From assembly GCA_960531495.1 (NCBI GenBank), contig OY482866.1:2781201-2845200 (forward strand): 64,000 nucleotides of DNA. The letters run 5' to 3'. Shown here piece after piece: positions 21,272 to 32,099 of the stretch. The position numbers and the translations under genes were made by a program. The stretch's first letter is position 1, and the number at the start of each line of letters is the position of its first letter. The DNA comes from Zeus faber. Its lineage: Eukaryota; Chordata; Actinopteri; Zeiformes; Zeidae. The notes under the pieces are model-generated. The model was not told the DNA's origin. It did not search any database and saw nothing but the letters and a program-made list of their open reading frames with translations.

Positions 21272-21860
21272 GTTCTGCGCTCTGCAGGTGGGGGGGTGGG
21301 GGTGGTATAGGTAGGTTTAAGAGGTGCTTGTGGTTCTGTGCTGAGTGCAATGTTAAATCAGTCATGCGTCTGTTTCATCAACGCTGGAAGCCCTTTGTCA
21401 GACTACTGTTTTTTTTCTATTTTATTTAAACATCACGCGCCAGAGCAGTAGAGTACAATTGTGAAACATGAAATGCAGATTACAGATCACATTTGCTTTT
21501 TCCGAACTCTTCAGAAACGAATGGGCCTTTTGGAAAATCACACAGGGAAATAAGGACTATAATCCGAGACTTTATTTAGGAAATAATATCAGACAAAAGC
21601 TGTTTATAATTCATAATTGTAAGTGCTCTGTATATTTTGAGAACATTTTAATTGTGATGCAGCCAGTCTGAATGTATTCACTCCATTAGTGTAAGTAATT
21701 ATATTAAAATCCAACCTGCCTAGAGACGGTGACTAAGAATTAGTTTGTCTGTGAATAATGTACTATCTACATTTGTACTCTTGTTTGTGATGTAGCTGTT
21801 CTATTTGTGTTGTGCAATGACTGCTTAAGTTATTAATTAAAAACACAGGAAAAGTAATGG
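21272..21860 (+). other. bap18: BAP18 3' UTR
   Basis: Non-coding, AT-rich sequence following the stop codon. The Tc1 element begins 45 bases beyond, at 21905. The end is inferred from the poly(A) signal. Confidence 0.5.
21836..21841 (+). terminator. Candidate BAP18 poly(A) signal (ATTAAA)
   Basis: ATTAAA at 21836, about 565 bases after the stop. It is the best candidate before the transposons start. Confidence 0.45.
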
Positions 21861-21904
21861 AATGATTGAAATGGATAATAACGACACTCAAAATGTGATA
21901 TATA

Positions 21905-23192
21905 CAGTGGGGCAAAAAAGTATTTAGTCAGCCACCAACTGTGCAATTTCTCCCACATAAAAAGATGAGAGAGGCCTGTTATTTTCATCATAGGTATACC
22001 TCAACTATGAGAGACAAAATGAGGGAAAAAAGAAAAAATCCAGAAAACCACATTGTCTGATTTTTAAAGAATTTATTTGCAAATTATGATGGAAAATAAG
22101 TATTTGGTCAATAACAAAAGTTCATCTCAATACTTTGTTATATACCCTTTGTTTGCAATGACGGAGGTCAAACGTTTTCTGTAAGTCTTCACAAGGTTTT
22201 CACACACTGTTGCTGGTATTTTGGCCCATTCCTCCATGCAGATCTCCTCTAGAGCAGTGATGTTTTGGGGCTGTCGCTGGGCAACACGGACTTTCAACTC
22301 CCTCCAAAGATTTTCTATGGGGTTGAGATCTGGAGACTGGCTAGGCCACTGCAGGACCTTGAAATGCTTCTTACGAAGCCACTCCTTCGTTGCCCGGGCG
22401 GTGTGTTTGGGATCATTGTCATGCTGAAAGACCCAGCCACATTTCATCTTCAATGCCCTTGCTGATGGAAGGAGGTTTTCACTCAAAATCTCACGGTACA
22501 TGGCCCCATTCATTCTTTCCTTTACACGGATTAGTCGTCCTGGTCCCTTTGCAGAAAAACAGCCCCAAAGCATGTTTCCACCCCCATGCTTCACAGTAGG
22601 TATGGTGTTCTTTGGATGCAACTCAGCTTTCTTTCTCCTCCAAACACAACAAGTTGAGTTTTTACCAAAAAGTTCTATTTTGGTTTCATCTGACCATATG
22701 ACATTCTCCCAATCCTCTTCTGGATCATCCAAATACTCTAGCAAACTTCAGACGGGCCTGGACATGTACTGGCTTAAGCAGGGGGGACACGTCTGGCACC
22801 TTTGACAGCTCTTTGGTCTTGGCCATAGTGGAGTTCGGAGTGTGACTGTTTGAGGTTGTGGACAGGTGTCTTTTATACTGATAACGAGTTCAAACAGGTG
22901 CCATTAATACAGGTAACGAGTGGAGGACAGAGGAGCCTCTTAAAGAAAAAGTAACAGGTCTGTGAAAGCCAGAAATCTTGCTTGTTTGTAGGTGACCAAA
23001 TACTTATTTTACCGAGGAATTTACCAATTAATTCATTAAAAATCCTACAATGTGATTTCCTGAATTATTTCCCCCCATTCTGTCTCTCATAGTCAAAGTG
23101 TACCTCTGATGAAAATTACAGGCCTCTCTCGTCTTTTTAAGTGGAAAGACTTGCACAATTGGTGGCTGACTAAATACTTTTTTGCCCCACTG
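21905..23192 (-). mobile_element. Tc1-like DNA transposon with internal deletion
   Basis: Inverted ends (cagtggggcaaaaaagtatt ... its complement ending cccactg) are flanked by TA on both sides (21903-21904 and 23193-23194), the Tc1/mariner target site. The terminal repeats extend for roughly 200 bp. The transposase lies on minus and is internally deleted. At about 1.29 kb it is shorter than a full 1.6-kb element. Confidence 0.9.
22127..22744 (-). pseudogene. Tc1 transposase, catalytic part only
   Basis: 205 residues cover most of the DDE domain: [13 protein letters not shown] (first Asp), [13 protein letters not shown] (second Asp) and [11 protein letters not shown] (Glu). The C-terminus is complete. 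The true start codon survives at 22826-22824 (MAKTKELSK), but it runs within about 35 codons into sequence belonging just before the DDE domain and then out of frame. About 100 codons encoding the paired-like DNA-binding domain are therefore missing. The enzyme cannot bind its ends and the element is non-autonomous. Confidence 0.85.
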
Positions 23193-23200
23193 TAGAGATC

Positions 23201-24785
23201 AGTTGTGGCCGAAAATGTTGCACCCTTATATTTTATTCAAATAACATCATTTCTCCCAGATAATTGTAGAATTAAAAACATCTTGGTTTTGCAGAGGAAC
23301 AAAACAAAAAGCTGGAGGAAAAAAAACCTGAATCCTAGCTCATTCCACACAGACATCCAAAAATGGCGTGGACAATATTATTGGCAATTTTTTAGAAGTT
23401 ACAAGAAACAATTGGATTTTAAGCAGGTGATTCATCTTGACCTCGCCTGTGGTGAGTCGCACATGCTCGCAATCTAATAATGACTCATTGAACCAGTTTA
23501 AATGGAGCAAAGTACTTATTATGCTGTTTGTGTTACTACCTGTACCACACTGAGCATAGAGAAATAAAAAAAAAATAAGACAGAATTGTCTGAGGTCAGA
23601 CAAAAGATCGTAGCTGAGCACCAACAATCTCAAGGCTATAAGTGCATCTCCAGAAACCTTGATGTGCCTGTGTCTTCCGTGCGCAATGTGTTCAAGACGT
23701 TTAAGGCCCAATGGTAGTGTCACCAACCTCCTTGGAAGAGGATGCAAGAGACTGCTGCGAAGGATTGTTTAAATGATGGAGAAAAGACTTCTGAAAACTG
23801 CAAAACAGAATCAGAATGACCTTCAAACATAAGGTACAACTGTTTCAACTCGCACCATCCATCGCCAAATTTAATGAAAGGTGGTTTTATGGAAGGAGAC
23901 CCCATGGACCAAATTTCTTCTGTGAGAATATGCTGTGGACAGAGGAGACCAAATTAGAGCTTTTTGGTAAATTGAATAAACTTTACGGGGGACGGAGGTG
24001 AAACCTGGAGAAGCCTGGAGGTGGTTCGCCAATGTTTTGGGGTTGCTTTGCTGCCTCCAGTACTGGGTGCCTTGAATCTGCGTGGCATCATGAAATCAAG
24101 ATATTACCATGCTATTTTGGAGTGCAGTGTTCCGCCGAATTTCAAAAAGCTGCATCTGTTGGAGGTTGTGGGTCCTCCAGCAGGGCATTGACCCAAAACA
24201 CAAAGTACCCAGGATTGGTTCAAAACAAAACGCTGGACTGTTCTAAAGTGGCCAGCAATGAGTCTAGATCAAAATCCCATTGAAAACCTGTGAGGATATC
24301 TGAAAACAGCAGTTGGAATCTGAAAGAAGTAGAGTAGTTTGCAAAAGAAGAGTGGGCCAAACTGCCAGTAGAGGTGTAGGAATCTCATTGAAGTCTATAA
24401 GAAGCACTTGACTAGTTATTTTCACCAAAGACTGTGCTACTAAATATTAGATCTAGGGTGTCAATTTTGTCTATGCCATATCTGTTTTTATGATGATTTA
24501 AAAGGATATTTTAAGTTCTGAATCAAAATAAATGTTTCTGTACTAATAACAGTGAATTACATTCACCACCTTTATGTTCGGTTTAGTAACTATTGTGCAT
24601 TATCTCCGGGTGCGTTGCTCAGACATTTCACTGCATATATGTATGAACGTATGTATATGTGTGACAAATAAATCTCTTGAATCTTAGAGTTGTGGAGACC
24701 AAATATTTTTGTCAACTTATTTAGAGACAATTGTGAGGTTTTTTTTTTAAATGTGCAAGGGTGCCAATATTTTTGTCCACGACTA
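23201..24785 (+). mobile_element. Second Tc1-like transposon, decayed, with a nested LINE tail
   Basis: The left end (agttgtggccgaaaatgttg, then caccctta) mirrors the right end (gtgcaagggtgccaatattt at about 24753), as inverted repeats. Transposase fragments read on +: a helix-turn-helix segment near 23610-23710, the first Asp block (LWTEETKLELFGKL) near 23935, and MFWGCFAASSTGCLE near 24030. Many frameshifts make it dead. About 145 bp at 24540-24685 are a later insertion. Confidence 0.75.
24540..24685 (+). mobile_element. Short LINE 3' tail nested in the second Tc1
   Basis: The motif 'acatttcactgcatat' followed by 'gtgacaaataaatctcttga' is a common 5'-truncated LINE tail in fish. It interrupts the Tc1 3' region, whose terminal repeat follows. 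Confidence 0.55.
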
Positions 24786-25036
24786 TCTATATATCTTTTT
24801 CTTTTTACCTATTCTAAATACAGAGATATACACATACAGTACAGTCATAGTGATTTTGGGGGGAAAATTACATTTTATTTTATCATTTTTTATTATTTGT
24901 TATAGTAATCTCTTCCATATAATAAACAACTAATGGCAAAACAGGCAAGGATCATTTCAAACTTTCAACAAATGTTGAATTTATTTTCTGCTATGTACAA
25001 TGTCATAGATTATGGTGGTAATGAGGGTGCGTGTCT

Positions 25037-25110
25037 GACAGGAGCAGCACAAACCTTACTGGCATCCCAGAGGAAGGTCACGTACCAGTAATGATGTGCT
25101 GCTACTGCCT
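25037..25110 (-). ncRNA. mir195-like: microRNA hairpin, miR-16/195/457-like
   Basis: On minus, a 22-nt arm begins TAGCAGCACATCATTACTGG (25104 down to 25083). It carries the miR-15/16 family seed AGCAGCA at positions 2-8. About 20 bases further, the opposite arm (25041-25064) is its near-perfect complement with small bulges, giving a roughly 65-nt hairpin. The ACTGG end resembles miR-16/195/457 rather than miR-15. It lies about 685 bases downstream of the second hairpin on the same strand. In human, MIR497 and MIR195 sit in this order, on minus, right after C17orf49, as here. It would load into Argonaute and repress cell-cycle mRNAs. The family is clear; the exact member name is inferred. Confidence 0.85.
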
Positions 25111-25740
25111 GGCACACTGATCACCTAGCCCACCCTCTGTCCTGGCGAGGGAACAGACCACACACAGCAACTTGCTGGAAGACAGGTGGTGCAAGATGAG
25201 AAAAGCACTCAGAATAAAATATCTCAGCTCCACTTTTACTAGCAAATTATATCATCATCCAAAATTGACATTTAAAATGGAATACATTTCATTTATAACA
25301 CATTTTTACACACACAATCTGATTGTAAATTGAACGGGTCCAACTGAATATTAATAACCAGTTGTTGAAATGTGCATGTCATGTAAAAAACTTTTAAAAT
25401 CTGCCTTAAAACAAAAGGGGAACACATCAGACCAGTTGGATCATTTTGTTCTGTCAGTAATGCATAAAAACGGGCCCGATAGAAAAAAAAAAACAAAACA
25501 TTTTTTGGGGGGCGGGGAGGATTTGAAGTGTCTGCATGTGATGCTTCAGAGTTTTACCATCCTTAGAATTTTGACTGGGCAGCATTTGAATAAATGAAAA
25601 GACGTACATTCAACTCTGACCTTTAGGGGCGGCAATGTTATTGCAGACAAAACCTGCAGTTCCCCGTTAATACGGGTAGCCACCTCCCGACTCAGAGCAT
25701 CTCCAATCAGAACCAAAATATAACAGCCAGGGAGTCCGAG
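25111..25740 (-). other. Spacer of the miRNA pair
   Basis: No further hairpin with the AGCAGCA seed was seen between the two microRNAs. It is presumably part of their shared primary transcript. Confidence 0.4.
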
Positions 25741-25744
25741 GGCT

Positions 25745-25815
25745 CGTGGTGACAGCACATCATGATTTGGAGCGTTTCAAGAGATTTCTGCAAAACATGA
25801 TGTGCTGCTAAGACG
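25745..25815 (-). ncRNA. mir497-like: microRNA hairpin, miR-15/497-like
   Basis: On minus, the 5' arm starts TAGCAGCACATCATGTTTTG (25810 down to 25789) with the seed AGCAGCA. The 3' arm (25770-25750) pairs with it almost perfectly, with a loop of about 20 nt. The TCATG-TTTTG body is like miR-15/497 and unlike miR-16/195. It is the upstream member of the pair, as MIR497 is in human. A short open frame starting nearby on minus has no recognisable product and is read as part of the non-coding host transcript. Both arms are conserved in pairing, which argues for a live microRNA gene. Confidence 0.87.
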
Positions 25816-26223
25816 AAGCCTGGTGTTAAGTTAGAAGAGTGGGCCTCACACGTCGAGTTCTTCTCAGTCATCTGTAACGATAGGCAGCAAAAACAAAAAA
25901 TATCTTAACATTAAGTATTTTATTTTGTGTCAAACTGTGGTCGTTCATTTTCCTAAAAAACTCCCGGAACAAATGAACGGCGTGCATAAACCAAATGTGT
26001 CTAACTACTTGAATCGATAAATAGCGTAACCGCACAAAAAATCTATTCCAACTGTCAATTGAAAATACCATTTCACATTAAAATACACAAATGTGTTCAG
26101 TCACATGAAGTTAGGAAAGCATTACACAGACAAAATGGTTGAAGAGTGGCTTCTGAACAAAATGGAGGAAGAGCAATAAAAGGAAGAAATTAGCAGAATA
26201 CACTCCTGATTTATTTCAAGAGA

Positions 26224-26319
26224 TCATATCAATGTGAACAGTGTGGAAAGTGCTTTTATGTCAAAAATAAACTGACAGAGCATCAGTGCTGTCACACAGG
26301 AGAGAAACTGTATCAGTGA
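26224..26319 (+). pseudogene. Isolated C2H2 zinc-finger remnant
   Basis: The frame at 26227 reads YQCEQCGKCFYVKNKLTEHQ, then CCHTGEKLYQ and TGA. This is one C2H2 finger with a TGEK linker, complete zinc ligands (C-X2-C, H-X3-H) and a stop where the next finger should start. No other fingers adjoin. It is a relic of one of the large fish zinc-finger families. Confidence 0.75.
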
Positions 26320-26927
26320 CAGGGATTAAAAAGACGGAGCTGGTCTCTAATTTAAATGTAAATAGACTTGTTTTGTCTTTTTTGTGGGGGGCTTTTCTTT
26401 TTTTTTTTTATTGCACCATTTTTGGATAGCTCTTTGAAACTCATTGCTGCTAAAAAAAAAGATAATGATACTGGGACCTGGAAAGCATGCCTACTGTTTT
26501 TTTTTTTTTGTTTTTTTTTTACTACTGGTTTAACCGATACTGGAGAATGAAGATACACTGTCTGCTAATAACATTTTATTTTAATGACATTTGAGGCCTA
26601 AGAGAAACACCTTCAGTTTTATTTCGTTTTTAGATAGAGGTCAATGTGTTTCTCTCATATGAAGAAATGCTTAAGGAACAAAACATTTACTAATGCATTT
26701 CGACAAATAAAATAATAAATTATTGTTTCTTTGAATACTACTAAAATGTTTGTCAAAGATAAAATAGTTAAGCACATGGAACAAAGTCAGTAAAAAATGC
26801 AATGCTAACATGACAAAGAAAAGGGATTTTAAGATATATTTTACTAAATAGGTAAATGGCTCAAAACACTGACTTCATGTGTACTATAATATTTCGCTAT
26901 TCAAACAATTTCAAACTGAGTAAAACG

Positions 26928-26929
26928 GA

Positions 26930-26960
<31 letters not shown>
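26928..26960 (+). repeat. (GA)n microsatellite
   Basis: About 16 units of AG/GA. Confidence 0.9.
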
Positions 26961-26964
<4 letters not shown>

Positions 26965-28126
26965 GGCATTTCAACATCTGCTGATGTGTGGCTGTCGGAC
27001 ATCTTGTCTGTGATGACCACAGCCCCAAGAACAGACAATTAATCACGTAAAGCAAATAAATGTCTTGATGTTATTCTGAATTACATAAAGCGACATAAAT
27101 ACATCAGGTGGAGCCGTGGTTAACTGGCGGATTGATTTTTCTTCTCTTTTTGATCCGCAAAGTTTGAAAGTTACGACACTGCAATTATCGAAAAACGCGC
27201 CTTCAATAGTTCCCTGCCAACCGCATTTCCGGTCATAAAAAGAAGAAAACTAGAGATTACGTGTCATTTAGCTGATTTCGCCACTAATGTTGGCGGTTTT
27301 TAAGGTTTCTCAAAGACATAACCTCCAGCAGCACAAATGTTGGTTGCTATGAGACCATGTTTTAGTCATCATTTAGAAATCTGACAAAAGCAGAGGACGT
27401 CTTCGCATTTTCAGTTGAGGGAGCCTCTCGCACGAGACCTTTTTAAGGGACCCTTTTCAGTGTACACTCCAAGAATATTTAAGTCTTAACCTAATGGGTT
27501 ATAAGTTTTATCATATTTCAATTACTATATCATTCAATTACTCCCAACTTCTTTGGGTTGAAGTGGTTGACCAAGTTGTTTTTTTTCCTCTCCAAATGCT
27601 CTGTATCTACATCTTGTAGAAACGTGTTTAGAATCAACACATTTACACATATGGAGAGATAACCAGGAGGCTGTGGTCAAAACTCAATGAACGAGAAACT
27701 ATTACCGCATTATGCCACAAGCAAAAAAAGACAACGTTTGCTTGTTTTTCCAGTTTGGTGTAGAAGCCAAAATAAAGCAAAGGGCAGACGTGTGAATCAC
27801 AGAAGATAATTCGAAAGTCAGGGGCTCAAATAGCAAGTCTTGACTCAGAGAAGGCCAGTGTAAAAACAAAAAAACCAAACAAGAATAAATAAATAAAAAA
27901 GAGGAGGTGGGGCCACCAAAGGAGGGGAAGGTACACAAAAAAGTGGGAAAGAGAGAACAGGGATCGAAAAAGCCCTATCTGTTCTTGTGCGTTGGCCTGG
28001 TGGTCTATATGCACTTTGCAGTCAGATCAACAGACGCAATTTCGAAAAGCAGATAAAGGAGGGGCAAAAAATACTTAACACTTACCGTGTGTTGCTGGTT
28101 AATGTTATTTATAATACAATTTAAAA

Positions 28127-28130
28127 CGCG

Positions 28131-28197
<67 letters not shown>

Positions 28198-28500
28198 ACG
28201 TGCCCTTAAAGAATAAAATAATATATAATAATGGATCTCTCACATTCTGAGTGGATGCTGTCACCAAATCTACTTTTTAAATCCGGGGCAAGAAAACATA
28301 CAGCCAAATTAAAACTGTATCAAGAAAAAAAAACGCACAAAATTTACACAAATCAATATGAACATATCCGATCTTATATAATTAGAAAGAGGAGAGACAA
28401 TGCCTGTAATGGGGGCCGGTTGCCACTGCTTCTCTTCCTAAAAAGGTGGGGAGGGGCTCTGCTGCCAAACCCCCCCCTCACCCACCCCCCAAAAATAAAA
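28127..28500 (-). repeat. CG/CA microsatellite plus dispersed repeat (inverted copy at 42650-43035)
   Basis: (CG)n and (CA)n at 28127-28190 adjoin about 300 bp that reappear inverted at 42650-42990. Shared blocks include 'ataatggatctctcacattc' (here) against its complement near 42930, and the stretch for 'gatcttatataattagaaag'. The order microsatellite, then unique block, then C-rich end is kept in both, so they are copies of one element. Confidence 0.75.
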
Positions 28501-30300
28501 ATGTGCCCCCTCTCACTCTACCTTCATGCACCCTGAACACTACACACAAACTAGTACTCTCACACTGTCCCTATTCTATTCCACCCATCCCCACCTCCAC
28601 TTCCAAACTTCTTCAGTGGTGCTTCAGCTTGCACTGCCTCGGTGGAGCTCCCAGCGATAGACTAAGAACGAGGTTCGGCGGGCACGCGGCTGTCAAACCT
28701 TTTTCTCCCGCCCATCACTTTCTACAATAACAAAATTGACATTTTGGGAAGCGCCCAAAAATCAGGGGGAAAAAAATGGGGGTAAAAAAATCAGGGCGCT
28801 CCCACCGTGGTGTGCGAGACAAGTGTGAAATGTGGGCGCTGTCGGTGCAACGGTTCGTGGGGGTGGAAAAATCTTGTGTCGGGGGGAGTGTGAAACGGGG
28901 AAATCGCGGCCATAGCCGCCCTCGGCCCGCAACCGAGGACAGACAAAACAGCAGAACGTGAACAAACAGCAACCAAAGCGTTTTAAGATTTATATTTCAT
29001 TTTTTTCTCCCTCCTAGTTTAAAAAATAAATAAAGTATAGATGGAAATGTGGCAAGTGAAGAAATTGGGAAGAGAGAGGGGACAATGACTTGTCCAATTA
29101 ATGATTGACTCGCCGGTAATAGAATCTGGACATGGGATCAACAGAGAACAGGAGACGGGGGCCGCGAAAGTGCTTCTGTGAAACTAGTTTTACCAAAAAA
29201 GACTGAGAAGGCCTACAAGTGTAGAACAGCCTAATAAAAATGTTGGATTTGTAATATACATATACACTTTTTACATTTTTTTTAACCAAAATGTGATACT
29301 TACAGTATTGAATGGAATATCCAACCATTCAAATCACACTGTTGTTCCAATGCAACTGACTAAAAAAATAAACAGATTATATATATTTCAACGTGTTATC
29401 GTTGTTTTTGTTTTTTTTTTACAAATTATCCTAGCAGACGTCTCTGTTCGGAAGGCCTGAATCTGATGTTGAAGGAAAAACAATTAAATGGTCATAACAC
29501 TCGGGATTTGATATTTAAACGGTACCTTGTATAAGGCTACATTATAAACCTGTTGAATCTTGATTTAGCAGCCTTTTATTCCCAATGGAAGTGACCAGAA
29601 TAAATTCTTTGTTTACAAAGATTCAAACGTGAAAAAGGGTTTGAGGCCGTAGACTGTCAATACATAAGCAGAATTTTACTGTTGGGATTGGAGTGAAAAC
29701 TGCTGACTCAGTCAAGATACTATATTTTTCAATTCAGAGAATAAATATTTGCTTGTAATTAAACAGTAATTTCCCAGTAATTCAGCAGTAGATTTGTTAC
29801 CGTAAAAGTAACTTACAAATTCATTGGCTGAGGTTACTGAACTTGAAGATGGGGGAAGTGTGATGTAGTCTTGCTACGAGGCAGGGTTGCCAGTTTCGCG
29901 GTTTTCATGGCACATGTGGCTGCTTCAGAAAAGGCAATTGCCGGTGAGAAGTGTGGGACGGGCGGTGAGCAACCATAATAAAAGAAAAACAGCACCTTAC
30001 ATACAAAGCAAGAGCAAAGGAATAATATCAATTAACGTGATGCATTCCTTTCTGGTTATTGGGAATATGTCTACATCAGCCTAGTTGAGTACAGTGAACT
30101 CGTATGCAAATAGTCTCCCGCCATTTCAGAAAATCTGTCTAGCCCTGTATGGAAAAGTGGCGTTTCACCGTCAGAAACCGCTACCTTCTTCTTCCTGTAC
30201 GTTTGACCAACACCACTAATAATATAACATAACACAATACAATATTATAAAAGTTATACAATATTATATAACATGGTGGGCCGTGAAGTTTCAATCTATG
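28501..30300. other. Unannotated intergenic stretch
   Basis: A moderately CpG-containing block at 28630-28970 has no recognisable coding sequence. The rest is AT-rich with T- and A-runs. I see no gene. Confidence 0.4.
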
Positions 30301-31420
30301 TTGGATGGGAAAACCGAACAGTGCACTCTTTCGGGGTTTTGGTGTGGAGTAGTGGCTTTCGGACTGCTACATTCTTCACTCCCCAAACCTGGCAACCGTG
30401 TTCCTACCGGACTGTGAATGTGGGAGTGTCAGCCGCCCAGCTCTGAGCTCTTAAGCGGCGAAAATAAATCCATTTACTCGAATATTTGTATCGCCTCTTT
30501 CAAACGTTACAGGCGGACTGGAAGAAGCGGAGAAGACTGGAGAAGCGACCACTACGCAAATCAATGACGTTTGTTTGACACAAAGCCGCCCTACACTCGA
30601 CGTCAAACCGTGACTGAGACTCCAAAGACGTGTTACTTTTTAGTTTGAATTGTACAGAAGCCGCCAGACTAGATCGTCCACGGTCTCATTAACCACGAAT
30701 CGAGAGAACGACGTGAAAATAAAATATACCGAAGTGTACGGTACGAATAAATAAAACACACACACACACGCACATTAAAACGATCGTGTCAAACTTAAAG
30801 CGCGTTTAGGCCTGTATATAAAATGCATAATCAAAATCCCTACCTTAGAAGAGAAAAAGAATAGCGCCACGTAAAGTCATAGGGAAAAAAAGTTACAAAA
30901 ATATTCCGTGTCATTATCAGGAAAAGGAGGTAAAAAATAAATTTCGGAGGGAAAAAACTCGTGTATTTCTTGTCATCCCCGACTCATTCTGTCAGTGGAG
31001 GTTTGAAAGTGGCGCCAACACTCTCTGCCCAGCGGCTGTACACGACGCGTGACACACGCAGCAGTGAGGGGGGGGAAAAATGACATCAATTGGAGATGGC
31101 ACATAATAATTTGAAACCAATTTCAAAATGTGCGTCCCGGTCACACCAACCGCCGTCGATAGTTGGTTTTACATAATAACGCGTCTGTGATTTTTTCATT
31201 AAATTTTCGGGCGGTTGCTGTAATTGTAACACTCGTCACAGGGCTGCCCTCGGCGTGGTGCAGGACGGGAGAAAGCGCAACCGGTTGGGTTTTGAATTTT
31301 CAGAACCGGGAAGTCAGCGAAAAGGGGCTTGGTCTCCCCCTGCAGTACAGGCGAGTTGAAGGCACTGTGGTCGTGTGGTCGTGTGCTTATTCGTGCGTGC
31401 GTGGGGGGGGGGGGAAACAC
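30300..31420. promoter_or_regulatory. CpG-dense block, candidate promoter
   Basis: CpG dinucleotides are frequent here (for example seven in 30661-30720 and five in 30541-30600), unlike the AT-rich neighbourhood. No coding exon was recognised. By position it could serve the minus-strand transcript that carries the two microRNAs 5 kb downstream, but direction and activity are not shown by the sequence. Confidence 0.35.
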
Positions 31421-31986
31421 AAAACACATAACAGAAATCATAAAATAGCCCCGTACGGGAATATAAAACATTCATTGCGCTGTTTAGTATTCACTTTTGA
31501 TCTACAAGTAGCGTGTTAACATGAGTAATTGTTTTGAGTTATTGTTTTACTTGCGTGCTTCGACAACGACAACGGAAACTACAAAAAGAGCCATATACAT
31601 TTCAGAAAATATACACATTTTGGACTGAATATTTACTTTTTTTTTCTACAAATTGCCTGCTAATTTGAGTAAAACAGATCTTTGTATTTGTTCTTTATTG
31701 TTCTAGTTATTACAACACCAATTTCACGTAGTTGCATTTGTGTGTTTTGTTTTTTTTGTGTGTGAGTTTGTGTGTCAGCATTTCCTCTCCTTAAAACAGA
31801 AACAAATGAGACCGCATTGCAATTACAGTCGGTCTGTCATTTAAAAAAAATAAATAAATTACAAATATTACGTTCATTATCCCAGACCCTACTATCCTTT
31901 CAATAGAGACCTCTATACTTTCAGAGAGACAATTGAGGAACCAGAAGTATGGCAAGTCGTTTTAAGATTTAATCCATAAAAAAAAC

Positions 31987-32076
31987 TAGTCACTTTTTTT
32001 AAAGCTTAGTACTTATATTTTAGTTACAAGTTGTATTCCAACAGTAACTACTTGTAAATATTTTAGTTTTACTAGT
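31987..32076. repeat. CTAGT-ended short repeat, inverted copy of 7467-7555
   Basis: About 90 bp, reverse complementary to 7467-7555 with few mismatches; it begins and ends with CTAG. Confidence 0.65.
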
Positions 32077-32099
32077 CAAAATGTATGAGTTACTAGTAC

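Noticed and set aside
27318..27345. cagcagcacaaatgttggtt, with a miR-15-family-like seed
   Set aside because: No complementary arm within 100 bases on either side, so no hairpin.
28005..28199. Open frame with a Cys-Val repeat
   Set aside because: Translation of the (CA)n/(GT)n microsatellite.
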